Shown here piece after piece: positions 1 through 12,518 of a stretch of DNA of 64,000 nucleotides (positions are counted from its first letter, which is position 1; each line of letters begins with the position of its first letter). A program made the translations under genes and the position numbers. Source of the stretch: Immersiella caudata (Eukaryota > Ascomycota > Sordariomycetes > Sordariales > Lasiosphaeriaceae). The notes under the pieces are model-generated. The model was not told the DNA's origin, did not search any database, and saw only the letters and a list, made by a program, of their open reading frames with translations. Location of the stretch: positions 4,092,001-4,156,000 of the forward strand of contig JAULSU010000004.1 of NCBI GenBank assembly GCA_030512335.1, given 5' to 3'.

Positions 1-2348
1 GAACGAAAGACTTCTTTATCAACTCCACAGTTTCCTCGTGGCATTTCATGTCAACTCGCAACCGAGCCCCGCCGCCAAGTCGTCTGTCCGCGCCGGTTCT
101 TCCTCCATACCCCAGATACCAAGGAATAGCGTTTTGTGCCCTCTTCCCTGTCCTAGTGCTAGTAGGGGGGTAAGGGGGTGAGTGGATGGCTGCAAGACAT
201 GGGGTCCGGGTATTCGCTTTCACATGAGAAGCACGACTCGGACTACAACAGCCTCTTGAATACCGCTGTAAGAAATACCGGAAGCGAAGACGACTCGTCC
301 CGGCGGGAGCACCAATGCTACCCAGCGACCTGAAATTTGTCTCCGCCGAGCGAGCAGTTCTCATATATGGCATGCAATCGAATCAGGTACTCGCTCCCGC
401 CGCTGCCGTAACTGGCTTCTCTTCAAGTTGCCAAGGCCGACTCCCATCGATCAGCACGACCCAAGCAGCATACTTTAATCTCTCTAGATATCCCTGATCC
501 GGCGCCGTAGAATAAGCTTTGCTTACCAGCCGATTACACAGCCGCTCCCATCGTACGCGCCCGCCCACGTAGGTTTGACAGCTGTAACCGTGGAAGCGAA
601 TAAATCACTCACTCACTCAAGCTAAACGGGCCCTCGATGTTTCCTGCTCCAGCCGCTGGGCAAATTTACCAGGCAATGCGCGCATCTCTGTGCTGCGTTG
701 CCGGTAGTGGTAAATCCCCTGCAGATGTTTCGATTCATCCGAAGTTTGCTGTTTAGATCACTGGTACCAAGCGATCAAATCCATTCCACCAATGATAAAT
801 CTGCATTGTCAAACATTCGGTTTTTAGTATCATCCATTGTCACCGACGAGGTCAGGAGGGCCTCGCAATCGAGATCGACATAATAGAACGCCCAGTCAAT
901 ATACCGCCCGCCGCTATATAGGCTTCACAAACTGAAGATCGGGAGAGATAAATGCCTTGAATCAAACCCTAACCGCCCGGAAAAGAAATATCGACAAATA
1001 TGATACAATTGAATCGTGATAACGTCAACATCACCAGGAAAGCGAAAACATTCCCATTAGGTAGAACCCAATTTTTCCCAATCCCCCCAATCCCGCTTCA
1101 TGATATGCTCTTTCCACGTTCCCAGAGATAAACGTATTGATGATGATTCTTCCCCCCCCTATCATTTCTTCCCCAAGTCGCCATGGGATTGCTATCCCTA
1201 CCCATGGTCGATTAAAAACGTTGGTTGGTTTCGCTTCGCACGCATTGAGCCATGTATAATCCGTAATGATGTCCAATCCTTCCAGCCGGATAATCGCCCC
1301 TCATCCACTCTTCATCCAACCAGCATCGCCCTCTTTGGTGATGCGATTGATGATGAGCTGGAAGGAGGAAACAAATCGGGCCACACCAAGAATGCGCAGC
1401 GCCAGAGGGAACAGAGCTGAACCTGGTTCGTTTCGTTACGTCCGGCTCAGAAGGCTCCAAAAGGTTGAACGGAACGGGTGTTCCAGAGACGAAGGAGGGG
1501 GGTGTGGCTGACCAAGACCAAGAACCCCAACCACCGACGAGTGTGTGGTTGTCCAGAGGTGTGGAGGGGAAGAGGGGGAAAATCGGCCCGTCTCTCCGCA
1601 TCCATGGGGTGCACCGATGCACGCCACTTTCATCCCTCAGCCAAAAGCCAGCATCAGACACCACCTGTCACCCAAACCCGGGGTAATTGGCGATCCCCAG
1701 ATTTTTCGAAGCGTTTGGTTAGCGCGGCCATGCCCCCTCCCCAGTGCTCAGCAAGAAAAAAGCAATGCTGTGAAAGTGACTTTTTGGGGACTTTTGCCAG
1801 CCAGTGGGGTTGCGGCGCGGCGCGGCATCCGTTGCGACCCCAACTCCGACCCAAAAGCCGTTTTGGTAAGCCGTAAGGTCCAAGCCTCATTGCGAACGGA
1901 CCGGATCGCTTAGCATGCCGGCGCCACGAGGCATGTCGGAGACACTCTCGGCCTCTTCATGTCACTTCAGCATCGTGCTGTTCTTTTCCCCGATTCGAGG
2001 TCGGGGGTTTGCCTTGTCAGTGCAGGTGCGGCATGGCGGCGGCGTCGTTCGGGGCGGCGGCGTATCTTTCGGTGCGGGAGGCTCGTGTTGGTGTTTAGGC
2101 GTAAACGCTATGTGATGCAGCCTGCAGCGCACGACCTGTGGACTTTGCAACAGGCGGTGGTTGCAGTCTGTAGTAGATAGAAAAAGTAATTGAGTAATCC
2201 CGCAACGCCGGAAGCGCGGGCTAGGCGAGCGAAGCGAGATCGAGGCGAAGCCCCTCCATCGATTCAGTGGTGCGGGCGCCGGGATGCAGAGAGGACTGGA
2301 CGTCCGGACAGGATCGTAGGTATGGCAAAGTGGGTAGTGGCGATTGAA
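1..2348. other. intergenic, no gene supported
   Basis: About 2.3 kb downstream of the zinc-cluster regulator. Open frames on both strands are short (150 codons or less), overlap one another, and give low-complexity Pro/Ser/Arg/Trp-rich translations with no recognisable domain and no convincing splice-joined exons. A short CACT-type repeat (CACTCACTCACT) lies near 607-618. I see no tRNA, rRNA or transposon signature. The left edge may hold promoter or untranslated sequence of a gene outside the window. Confidence 0.5.
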
Positions 2349-4780
2349 TCAGCTGCTGAGGAAAGTCCGGCGCCTAACCTCGGCCTCCTTGATGATCTCG
2401 GCCGACAGGCTCAGGCTGGGTGAGAGGACAGAATACCGCTCAATCTCCATGACGACCTCGTTGATGATCTGATCGATCATCTCACGGCGCGGCACCAGGC
2501 TGCATAGAATGCTGTTGAGCGACGGCGACATGGTCGCACCCATCACCAGCAGCGTCTGCGAGACGATGGATAACGCGCCCTGCCACAGGTACGGCATGTG
2601 TCCGGCATGACTGCGGCCCGATTCATCAGCAGCTGTAACATATAGGGCTGGGGTTTATTTGGGGCAATGGCTTACTGTGCCAAAATATGCTCCAATTGCC
2701 GGATGGAGGCATCCAGACACTTGGTGCAGCAGTCCCGCACCGTGGGATCCAACACCGCCTGTTCGTTGTCCAGGACAGCGAGGATGTACGGCCTGTAGAT
2801 GATGGTTCGGCAGGCGTAGAACCGCAACCGCAGCACCGTCTGTACCGGGTCGGGGAGCGGAGCGCGTGTAGAGGGGAACTGGAGGTTCACCGGCAGGTTC
2901 TCGTACCACTGCGTCAGCTGGAAGTCGAGCTCCGCTACAACCGGCTCTAGACTTGTCGTCGATGCCATCGAGTCTTTGGAGTAGATGAGCTGGCTGACGC
3001 GGTTCAGCAGACGGCGGAGCGAGATCTCGGCCAAGAAGTACCACAGGTCGTCGCGCCCTACCGCCTCATTTTCGTCTCCTTCAAACCCGCAAGGCAGCCC
3101 AACATTCTCCTCGAAGGCAACCACGCCGGAGTGAGGCAAATCCAGTTCAGCGAGAAGGTCGCTTTCGAAGAGAAGCGCATTCCAGTAAATTCTCTCGCTC
3201 AGCTCTCTTTGCTCAGGGGGAACTCGGTTCGGCGACATCAGCAACAGCTGCAGCTTCGTGCTCGTCGTGCAGAGCAAGTTCCACGCCTCCAGCGGCCGTA
3301 CGAGATAGAATAGGTAGGCTGCGGCCAACAGGTGGCACTGCGCAGCCAGCACGCTGTTCGATGTCATCATTCCGGGTAGGAGTGACCACGCGGCTGTGAA
3401 GTACTGCAGTCCGGGGGGGTCCTCGTGCGGCACGATGGACGAAATGCTGCCCCTGAGACTCGCCTGACCGAGGGCCAACACCAGCAAAACAATGCAGCTC
3501 TCAGGCCCTTCCCTAAAGCCGTTGGAAAGAGCAATCCTGTAGTGACTCCGCCATGTGTAAGGGTTGACACAGGCGTACCAAATGTTGACGCGATCGAAGT
3601 AGGCCTCAATATAGGCGTTCGTGTTAGACAAGTCGACGCACGGCGTCTTGGTGAGCGAGTGCAATGGCTCGCGCGCCATCTCGAGCTGCAGCAGGATCTG
3701 GGGGTCGTACGGCCGTGAAACGAGATCGCGAATCATGGGCCACTGTAGCAGGTGGAGGGCCGCGTTGGTGTGCACTTTCGGCATCGTCGACATGCTGCCG
3801 GCGTTGGCCGACCAGGTGCCCAGGCCCCCGCTGGGGATGACGGACACGAAGCCATCGGGATTTTGCAATTGCGACAAGAGGTTATCCCCACTCAGCCCCG
3901 TGCCGTTGCTCATATTTGGTGAGTTGTGCCCGTGCCCCAGTCCCATGGCATTGCTGCCCACCATGTTCATCTGCAGCAAGCTCTCGATGCGGCTCAGCCG
4001 CTCTAGAATAAGCTTGTCGCCGGCGTCGAGTTTGATGCCCGGCTCTCTGTAGACGCACTCGGCGCCAAGCTCCGTACATAGCTTACATTTGGGCTTTGTG
4101 CCGTCGCATCGTGACTTCCTAGATCGGCATACCTCGCACTATTCAGGAGAGAGACAAAACGGTCAGCATCTCCCGCGTGTTGCGCGCACGCAGTGCAACT
4201 AGCGCCCGCCACCCCTTTTCTAGAGCGAAAGAAAACAGAAAAAGGCACATACCGCAATGGTTGCGCGCCGCCTGGGATAGTCAACGGCAGCATCCGTATT
4301 TCTCCTCTTCAGCGGGTTGATGGAGCCCTCGTCGCTATGCACCGTCTGATGTCCGTTAGAAACGTGCTCTGGCCGGTTTTCGGACGACTGCGAGAGGTTG
4401 CGGGCCTTCTGAGCGGATCCCAGAATGCCCTCTCGGCTGAAACTCGGCGTCCGCGCCGACTTCAAGGAGGTGGGAGACTTGAGCGAGTGCACTCCGTTGG
4501 AGGAAGCAGCAAGCTGGGGCGAGGGGATCTCGATCGTGAAGTCTCTGTTCGGCAGAGGGAATTGCCTTACAACATTGGCGCTGGCGGCTCCGGTCATGGT
4601 GCCTGCAGAAAGAGGGGAGTCGCCGTTGGAGGACGGCGACATGCCTTCGCGCCGCGTAGAGTTCGTCTCGACTTGCGCCTGGCTCGGTCGCACCGGGGCG
4701 ACAGCGGCAGCGTGCTCCGGAAAACCAAAAGACAGCCGCTCGCTATGCGCCGGGCGGGGGGGGTAGGTAAAGGTCGCCAC
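2349..4780 (-). CDS. Zn2Cys6 (zinc cluster) transcription factor
   Basis: Nuclear DNA-binding regulator, target unknown. Exons read 4253-4780, 2676-4138 and 2349-2610; the introns 4139-4252 and 2611-2675 have GTATGT/TAG and GTAAGC/CAG ends and keep frame. The join ATIA|CEVC at the first intron completes a textbook binuclear cluster, C-x2-C-x6-C-x6-C-x2-C-x6-C, starting CEVCRSRKSRCDG, followed by a linker and a short heptad-like stretch (LILERLSRIESLL) suited to dimerisation. The rest (IYWNALLFESDLLAELDLP and beyond) looks like the fungal transcription factor middle-homology region, running to the C-terminus. The N-terminal 165 residues are Ser/Pro-rich and disordered. The true start is unresolved: no ATG opens this frame at 4780 (the codon there is GTG). 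Candidates are an internal ATG about 47 codons in (REGMSPSS) or a small upstream exon 4905-4942. I do not recognise the specific regulator. Confidence 0.85.
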
Positions 4781-7700
4781 CGTAACGGTTTCGTCGTTGT
4801 CGTCGGCGTTGTGGAAGGTTGACGGGGTCAGTCAGAATGGGCCCGCGCTAGCTCTATCGGCTCTCGAGTCATGCACAGTCGTGGATACAGCAGTGTGCGT
4901 TTACGTTGTTGTCGTTGTCGTGGTCCGTCCAATTTGCATCATACGGCGGCGGATGAGATGTAAGTGAACGAAAGGCCAGTAGCGGTTGGCTCGCTGCTTG
5001 TCCAACCTGGGCGGTTATTTGGGGAGGGGGGTGGACGTGTAGTTGACTGTACGACGCACGGCAGTGCTGATGGCTGTGGGGGGAAAAGTGTGAGGGAGTC
5101 TATCCGGAGCTGTGGGAAGTGGAGGTTCATATCTCGCCATACGGGGATGGCGAGGGATGGCAGGTGTGCCCAGTCCTGCTCCAGTATCCTGAGCTCCGGC
5201 CTCAGGTACGGACGCGGAGGCACCCCTCGCTAGCGGGCCCAGCGCCCCAGTTGATCTCCAGATGTGCCCCAGGTAACGCCCCGTTAACAACGCCGCACGT
5301 CTTGAGGTTGCCATGCCGTTACTGAGTGACCTTGGTCAGCCGCGGCGTTGACGGTCAAATTTGCGACGAACAGCAAGGTTCGCGCTAATCCGTGCATCTG
5401 GCTCGCTGGCTGGCTGGTGCTCAACGCTCGGTAAAGACGCACCCCTCCCTCGTCGTCCGGGATGTGCTGAGGTGTGCCACAACGGGCGGAGCAGGGGGGT
5501 GCCATGCGCGTGGTGGACAAGGGTGAGAGAGCCCCCCCCCAGATTGTGGACCAGCCACCCCACCCTTTACTTACACCCTCTGTCCCGAGGTCGCATGGAC
5601 GCTGGGCGAGAAAGAGGAAAAGCGAGAGAAGCCCTGCAGAGCCTGTGGCTTGCCCAGCGGCCTGATTCTCCAGTTTCGGGAACTGCTCAAGGCCATTCCT
5701 CGGCGGAGGCGTCGTCCCCATAATCCCATTGCATAAGCCGCGAGGGTGCCAGGCATTGGCGCGGATAGATCGAGGGCGCTGGCGAGGGTGGCCGCAAGCT
5801 ATGCCGTCGGGGGCGCGGAATACGGGCGGGAACCTGATACCTGACACCTTGCTGCTCATCTCTCTTACACATTCCAGTCTGCGGGAAAGCATGGTTGTGT
5901 GGATCCCGAGATTTGCGGAGCGAGGAGATCATGGACCATCGACTGACCACGACTTCCAGAACCAGGCGTCGAAAGCAAAATTTGAGGGGGTAAGACCCAA
6001 ATCAACAACGCGGGGAGGTGTGGGGTCAGTCACCCAAACGGTCTACAGCGCCGACGCTGGCAACGTCGCGACAGGTCAAACCCGTTCGCCTCTGCTGCTT
6101 GCCTCGGCGCTATCCCCTCTCAGGCCGAGGCCAGCCAGCGCCATCAGCAAACCCATTTCTCGGTCATCCCTTAGCAATGATAGGATTTCCGAACATCGCG
6201 GTAGTGCTGTTGGCGGTCTCGTTGTCGAAATCTTTGACAGGACCGGGTGAAGGGGAGTATTTGCTCGAATGCCTGCCTCATCATCTTCCATGTGCAAGTA
6301 AGAGGTGTGCAACGAACGAAAAGGCCGCGAAAATCCTCATCTCCAGCCAACCACTGGCCTGGAAGAATTTTTGGGGTAAGTCGCTCAGAACTCGCTCATA
6401 GGCAGGCAGAGTGGGCATTGGCCAGGAGCCCTGTCCAAATTTGGAAACCTCCATCTCGTGCGTTGCGTATATTCGACATCTCCAATATCGAACCAACTTT
6501 CAAACCTCTCATCGATCGTCCTGGCCACACTGCCTGAAAGACAGCACACGGTCTGCTTTTCTGGCTTCTTTCTGACACACCACGCCTTGGCGTTTAAACG
6601 AGAGCACAAGCAGGCTGCCGGCACCGTCACCAGCTCGACCGAGAAGCACCGGCCTTGCCACCTATTAGCAGACCCGCAACTGCGTGCCTAGTGCTGTGCT
6701 GGTCCAGTTGGGCAACTCGGACGATGTCTCCCACCCTTCTCATCGTAGCGTAGCCGTGAGGAGAAGTCGTGTCGCAATGGTGGTAATATCAGTCGCTGTT
6801 AAGGGTCGCCTCCGCCGACTGGGGAAACCCAAACCCATAAGGCTTGGACAACCCTCACGGCCTCCAATTTAGCCATAAACTCGCCAACTGGCAGCGTCGC
6901 TCCTAGCAATCTCTCGGTGCCCGTGGTGCCCATCCTTGGGAAGCAGAACAGGCGTTCGAGAAGGCGATGCCTGTCGAGGTCTGACCCTCCTCGGCGCGCC
7001 CCCCTCCCCGTTTAGCGTGGTCAGAGATGAACCCCACACCTACCGCGACGGAAGGTCAACGATGGTAGTCGCCCTCAGGATAATGCTTCCCCGCTCCGCT
7101 CGCTCACTTCCCCGGATGGGGAAGACGTGGAGTGGGGAGGGGCCAACCCTCTCCAGCTTTTCCCCCTCCTCTCTGATTTCCCTGCTAATCCCATGCTGCA
7201 ACGGGCGATTGGGCGGATGGCGGATGAGACGGAAGGGCAATGTACCTGCATTCACACGGAGGTGTTGCTCTACCTCGCTCCCTTGAAGGCCCGGAAATGG
7301 TGGCGGAGGGCAAAGTCATATGGTCTTGAGCCGTCCTCCGCCGAGCTCGACTTCGCCGCAGGAAGCTCTCATCAAGGCTGTTGGAGCAGTCCCGTGAGCC
7401 TGTCTCGCCTGTTTCGCCTGCGTAGCCAGCGTTGCCTGCGTCGCCTTCGTCCGCGAGCGAGGACATGGGCCACCCTCATAATAAATCGCCACTGGCCAGA
7501 GCGCCTCAGCAGAGCATCCGCATCCTATTTTCAGGTAGCCGAGAGAACTTGCGGATATTGCGATATTGGGGGCTCGGCAGGTGGATGGTGGTGACAGTGA
7601 TGGGGGCCACCCTGTATATTGGGGGAACCGAGTCTAGGACGGGCTCGGATCGCTGGCATCTGACCACTCAGCGACGAGGTAATCATGGTCGCCGTGTCGC

Positions 7701-10700
7701 TGTTTATTGCACGGTCCTGATGAGGCTTAGGCCAGGGCGAACTTTGATGCTGGGCTTTTGTGTTTCGCTACCTTTTCGGGTGACGTGCATTTTGCTTCTC
7801 GTCTGGTGTGTGGAACGAGCATGCGCTTCTCTCAGCCTGCATCTCGCACCTGCCTCTTGCCAGGAACTACTGCTGGTATCACACAAGCATCCCAGACAGC
7901 TGGACACAGCTCTGGCCTGTGAGTGGCCAGCAGCAAACGGAAACCGTCGCCCGCACGTGCTATACACTGTTGGCGAGCGGTCAACAACTGTTAGCGTCAT
8001 CCTCGACACCGAATTTTGCTGATGCGCGCAGAGGACGGATGTCGGTCCGATTACTCGACCTCGCCTTGGGCTTGCTGCACCACCATGTTTGTGTGTTCAA
8101 CCCAAACCGAGCCATCTGACAGCCTCAACTTGACGCAATGCATCACCTCTGTTCCAGCGCGACACTTGGCGAATCTGTCATAATGAACAAGTGAACGGTG
8201 AACGGGCAGTGAAGCAGCCTCAGGCAGCTGGCCGACGTCGTCAACCACGCTCAACTCACACACGGCCCCGCGGCAAACCCCCTCCCCCCCGGATCCAGTG
8301 GATGAGCAGGAACGTCAACCAATAGCATTATCACGGAGCGCCTACATCCACACGGCGTCAGAGGCTGGGCCTCGAGCAGCCAGCTGTCAGTTAGGAGTCA
8401 GCTGTCGCGTCCTCAGCGAGAGGCTGCTGCGAGATGCGCAATACGGGCCCGTCTGGAAGCCAGCCGGTGTGGTCACGGGGAGAATCCGATAGATTAACCG
8501 ACACACGCCGTCGTTGATGAGAAGCAGTCTGGACCCTGACAGCACCGCCAAACTGCTGCAATGGCGGCGTGGACCACGCAGCACGCTCCATGCCCGCTCA
8601 GGCCTGGCCTTGCCCTCCAGGTCTTGTTTCTTGGTGCCGAGCTGGTGCTCCGCAGAAGCGTGTCCACCTCCCCGATGCGCTCCGTCCGCCCGCCGGGGGG
8701 TCGGCGCCCCCGATGGAACCCTCTCGATGTCCGCTCCCGATCATGGAGTTCTGGTCGTGTTGGCAAACTTCGCTTGCACCCACCATGCTACACCACACGG
8801 CAGTGTATCTTCACCCGATGCCTCGATATGCCCTGATCCTTGCGAGTGTCTCGACGGCAAGCCCAGAGGCAGCGTCACGCCACGCCGGCGCGGCAAAGGG
8901 AGGGGAAGCTGCCGCAGGACACTAACCGCGATCATCCATCGTGGGATCTCAGTCTTTTCGATCAATACCACCCAAAACCTCTTTCCTCCAGCCTCATCAG
9001 GACCGCACTGAGTCCCTTTGTCGACCCGCTGCTCACCAGGGCAGGACAAGTGTTGTTTCCGGGCTCAGGGGCGCGAATATGCACCAGTCCCTTCGTACCC
9101 TTCCAAGTTCCGCCCGCTCTGTCGTTCGGCGGCTGCATCTCGCTTCTTCGTCAGGGACGCGAAAAGGGACGGGGATTCTCGGCTGTTCTTACCCCTAACA
9201 GCGCTATCTTGCTACTGGGCGCTACGCAGTGCGTCAAAACAGCGGCTCATTTTGTTCAGGTTCTGTCATCTTCCCTTGGAACCAGATTCTAGAATGTCTG
9301 GTTGCCTGAGTGCACGGTTGGATGCAGGACAGATGTCATTCCGACCGGCGGGCAACAACCGGTCCCCGCCGCCCTGCCCGCCTACCGTCTGCCCCCTCCA
9401 CCACCCCCGGGAGACCCTTCGCCGTAATAAGCAAGTCCCTTCCCTTCCGGGAGGCGTATGTGATATGCGCCACAGTCATCCGCACCCACATTCGGCCCCA
9501 GTTGTAGCAGTCGCCGTTCCGTCTTGCAGCCCGCCTGCATCTCGTTACTCTCCAAACACGTGGGAGCGGCTGGTGTGCTCTACACGATACCCCATTTGTT
9601 CTTGACTGCACTATCGTGCACCCCACACAATGTTCTCTGAGCAGAACCGGGTACGGCCATTCATGTGAGCTATCTAGAGCCTATCGAGTCTCCGTTCCTT
9701 GCCTATACAGAGGCTCAGGTTTCTGCTACCCTCTATGCATGGGCTAGGAGGAGCACACTGAGACTTGCTGCGTTCTGCATCAGATCATATACGTCTCAAC
9801 GTATCAAGCCAGAGTCACGTCTCCGTCCAAGATCAGCAACCCCATCGTGGCATATGGTACCATCACAGGTCTCGCTTGGAGCAAATGTCCCATTTTCATC
9901 AACAGGGTCGAAGGCTTCGTCCGAGTGAGCAGTACATATCGGGGAATAAGACAGATCTGAGTCGTCGACGGCAGCACGTCTGCCATGGGCCATGCAGTGC
10001 GGAGGTGTATGCGACGCGACGTGCGGCGAGAATATACGACCATGATCGACGGGTTATCACCGAATATGTCGGACTGTATGTCACTTAGGTGCGGCGCAAC
10101 ACCGGTTTCGATATCCTCTCGTCGCCACCATTGCCTCAGCTGTCATGACCGTCACGACTGTTTGGTGAAGTCATCTCACCAAGACTTTCCAGGACCAGGC
10201 CAAAATGCGCACCCAACGTCGAACCAGTCCCAAGCCACCAGACTGGATCCAATGGAACTTCCTAGTGTCACGGATTGCGGTCCATCGACTTTTACGATTC
10301 ACATTGCCAAGGCGCAGAGCCCTGGCTCATTTCGCCTGCCCAACCTGGAAGCACGCGGCTATCACCAAGGCTAACAACTAAACGGGCGTAATAAGGGGCT
10401 ACGCTACGCGCACGGTACCTATAACAACACGTTTACTATCACCGTGCAGCTGGCCATGCCGAGCAAAATCCGGGTGTTCATTGAGTTTTATATGCTTTCA
10501 CATTACCACACTTCGCAACAAGCTCCCTACCCAGCGCGTATTGCCAGGCCACCGAAACAATGGCTACCACCTCGCCACATGGTAAGTTAATTGTCTGAAA
10601 ACTCACGCTTGGAACGGTGCCATCACTAAGAGGCTTGTCCGAGTTCATGCCCCCCCCCCCCCACCCCAAAGGGTCCTCAGCTCATTGCCTAAGCTGGTGA

Positions 10701-11098
10701 TTTGGTGATTTCGTCTCAGCCCGCTCTGTTTGGGTATCACTCGAGACTCACAACCGGCCCTTGGCGCTTTCACATGCGAGCTTGTTGTTGTCTTTGCTGT
10801 CTAACTTGGCCAGATCTCTCACGTCGTCGTCGGTTCTAGTGTAGCTCACGACATCGATACGATACCAAGCCTGCCGTAACCTCTTTCTCTTGCCTCTTGC
10901 CGCGTTCCTTGCCGGTTACCGGTGTTGCCCCTTCTCTTCCCCTGAAGGGAAGAAAAATATTTTACATATCCATCGCAAATACCAGGCTCCAAACTCCTTC
11001 CAGATGTACCAGCACAAACGCCCAACTCCTCTTCCGGCCCAGCCACGTCTAGCCCCCGTCCGTGCTTGTCCATCGGACCACAAGCCCACACCACCTCC
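4781..11098. other. long gene-poor intergenic region (about 6.3 kb)
   Basis: Unusually long space between the zinc-cluster regulator (reading leftwards) and the lactonase gene. Frames of up to about 200 codons exist on both strands, but they overlap in several frames, are rich in Arg/Ser/Pro, and show no domain, signal peptide or paired splice sites. A run of 13 C lies at 10650-10662. A possible first exon of the regulator is at 4905-4942. The likeliest contents are a long promoter/5' leader for the regulator and perhaps non-coding transcription; nothing specific can be called from sequence alone. Confidence 0.45.
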
Positions 11099-12518
11099 CT
11101 ACCTCTCCTCTTCATCCCACACAAAGCAGTTGACCTCTCCCTCAATATCTACATTCGCAATAATGTCCCCCAACAGCCCAGAGCCAGGATCCCTCTGAAT
11201 CACCACCGCCCTCCCGTCACTTTGAAGCCCCACCCCCACAAGCGTGCCCGCCTTGTTGAGCGAGAAATGCCTTGGGTTGACGCCCCCTGCAGCGCGCGTC
11301 TGCCGGTGAGCAACCAACCCTGTGGTGGTATCCACGGAGAAGGTGATCAGCGGATCAGAGGGGATAGACCCGGTGCTGTTGTAGGAGGGGACAGACAATG
11401 CGCGCTCAAAGCGGGATGAGAGGATCAGGAAAGGGGGGTTTTCCGGCTGGGTGGCGGTAAGTAACTACCTAGCCAAGACGCTCGAAGTGGAAATGGACTC
11501 ACAGATACCAAAATCTCCGCCGCCGTCGTCCCGTTTGGCCTCGTAGAGCTGTCTCCGTGCGTGCTAGTCCTGAAGAGCTGTCGGAACCCCAACGTGCTGT
11601 TGCTGTTGTATGTCACATCGTACCCAACGAGCGTGTTGTCCAGCTCGTTGAGCACATAGAAGAAGGTTTTGCTCGTTCCCACTACAAAGGCCGCATGGCG
11701 CGGTCCACTCCCCGCGGCGCTCGCCAGCGGTGCCTGGACAGAACGGTAGGCAAGCGTGGTTTGGTTCAGCGCGAAGATGCGGATCAGATCGGCGCCGAGA
11801 TCGGGTACGACGAGAAAGTTACCTGTGGGATCGAGAATGGCTTGGTGCGGGTGGGGAGCTTCCTGGCGCTGGGGGTTTGCTCCGGGCCGGGTGAGGCGGA
11901 AGACTTCGGATTGGATCGGGGTTAGACGAGTCGGGTCAGCGATGTTGAAGGTGTTGATGCCGGAGCCTTGGCTGTTGAGCAAGGAGGTATGTCAGCGGTG
12001 TGAGGTTGCAATCTTTGGCTCACCGGTGGCGCTAAGTATGCCAGGCGCTGGATTAGGGCGTGGAAGGGGAGGGAAGGGGCGGTTCTGGGCAGAACAGGTA
12101 TGTGCGTATGAGAGGAAGGGGCGACTCACTAATCGGCGATGGCGAGGCCGCGACCTCCCTGGCCATAGACAACGGCGGAGACGGGCCCAGCAATGGTGGG
12201 CACCTTGTTGAGGAGAGTTAGCTCGCCGTTGGGGGCGACTCTAAACGAGGCCAGGGTTCCGTTGGGCTTGCCAAAGGCTTCGTCGAGGCAGTAGAGGATG
12301 TCGCCGACCAGACTGAGCCAGCCCGGGTTGGTCCCGCAGTCGGCTGTCGCCGTGATGGACTGAAGCGAGGTCAGCGTGCTGATTTCGCTTCCGCTGCCGA
12401 GGGTCAGGTTCAGGGTCGTGAGGCTGCCTGCATAGGAAGTGATGTGGACGAGGTTGGCAGATGTGGTGGTGAGCAGCGCTGCTAGCGCCGTGGCGATGTG
12501 GACGCCATGGGAGCGCAT
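11099..12518 (-). CDS. secreted lactonase-family beta-propeller protein (6-phosphogluconolactonase/muconate cyclase-like)
   Basis: Predicted 401-aa protein from exons 12130-12518, 11503-11971 and 11099-11446; introns 11972-12129 (GTGAGT/CAG) and 11447-11502 (GTGAGT/CAG) keep frame. The N-terminus MRSHGVHIATALAALLTTTSA is a clear signal peptide. The mature part shows the repeated short beta-strand blades of the YbhE-type lactonase family: a GWLSLVGDILYC segment near residue 70, the family-typical HPHQAILDPTGNFLVVPDLGAD segment near residue 175, FYVLNELDNTLVGYD, and NPRHFSLNKAGTLVGVG near the C-terminus. Cytosolic members hydrolyse 6-phosphogluconolactone or cyclise muconates; the secreted fungal versions have no firmly known substrate, so the reaction is inferred only from the fold. 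Several NxS/T sites fit an extracellular glycoprotein. The end of the gene is well defined by an EGEVNCFVWDEEER terminus and stop. Confidence 0.85.

Noticed and set aside
5284..5892. 202-codon minus-strand frame upstream of the zinc-cluster regulator
   Set aside because: Overlaps other frames of equal quality, composition is Arg/Pro/Ser biased, and no domain or neighbouring exon fits.
10650..10662. Run of 13 cytosines
   Set aside because: A simple homopolymer in intergenic DNA; noted only as a sequencing-error-prone position.
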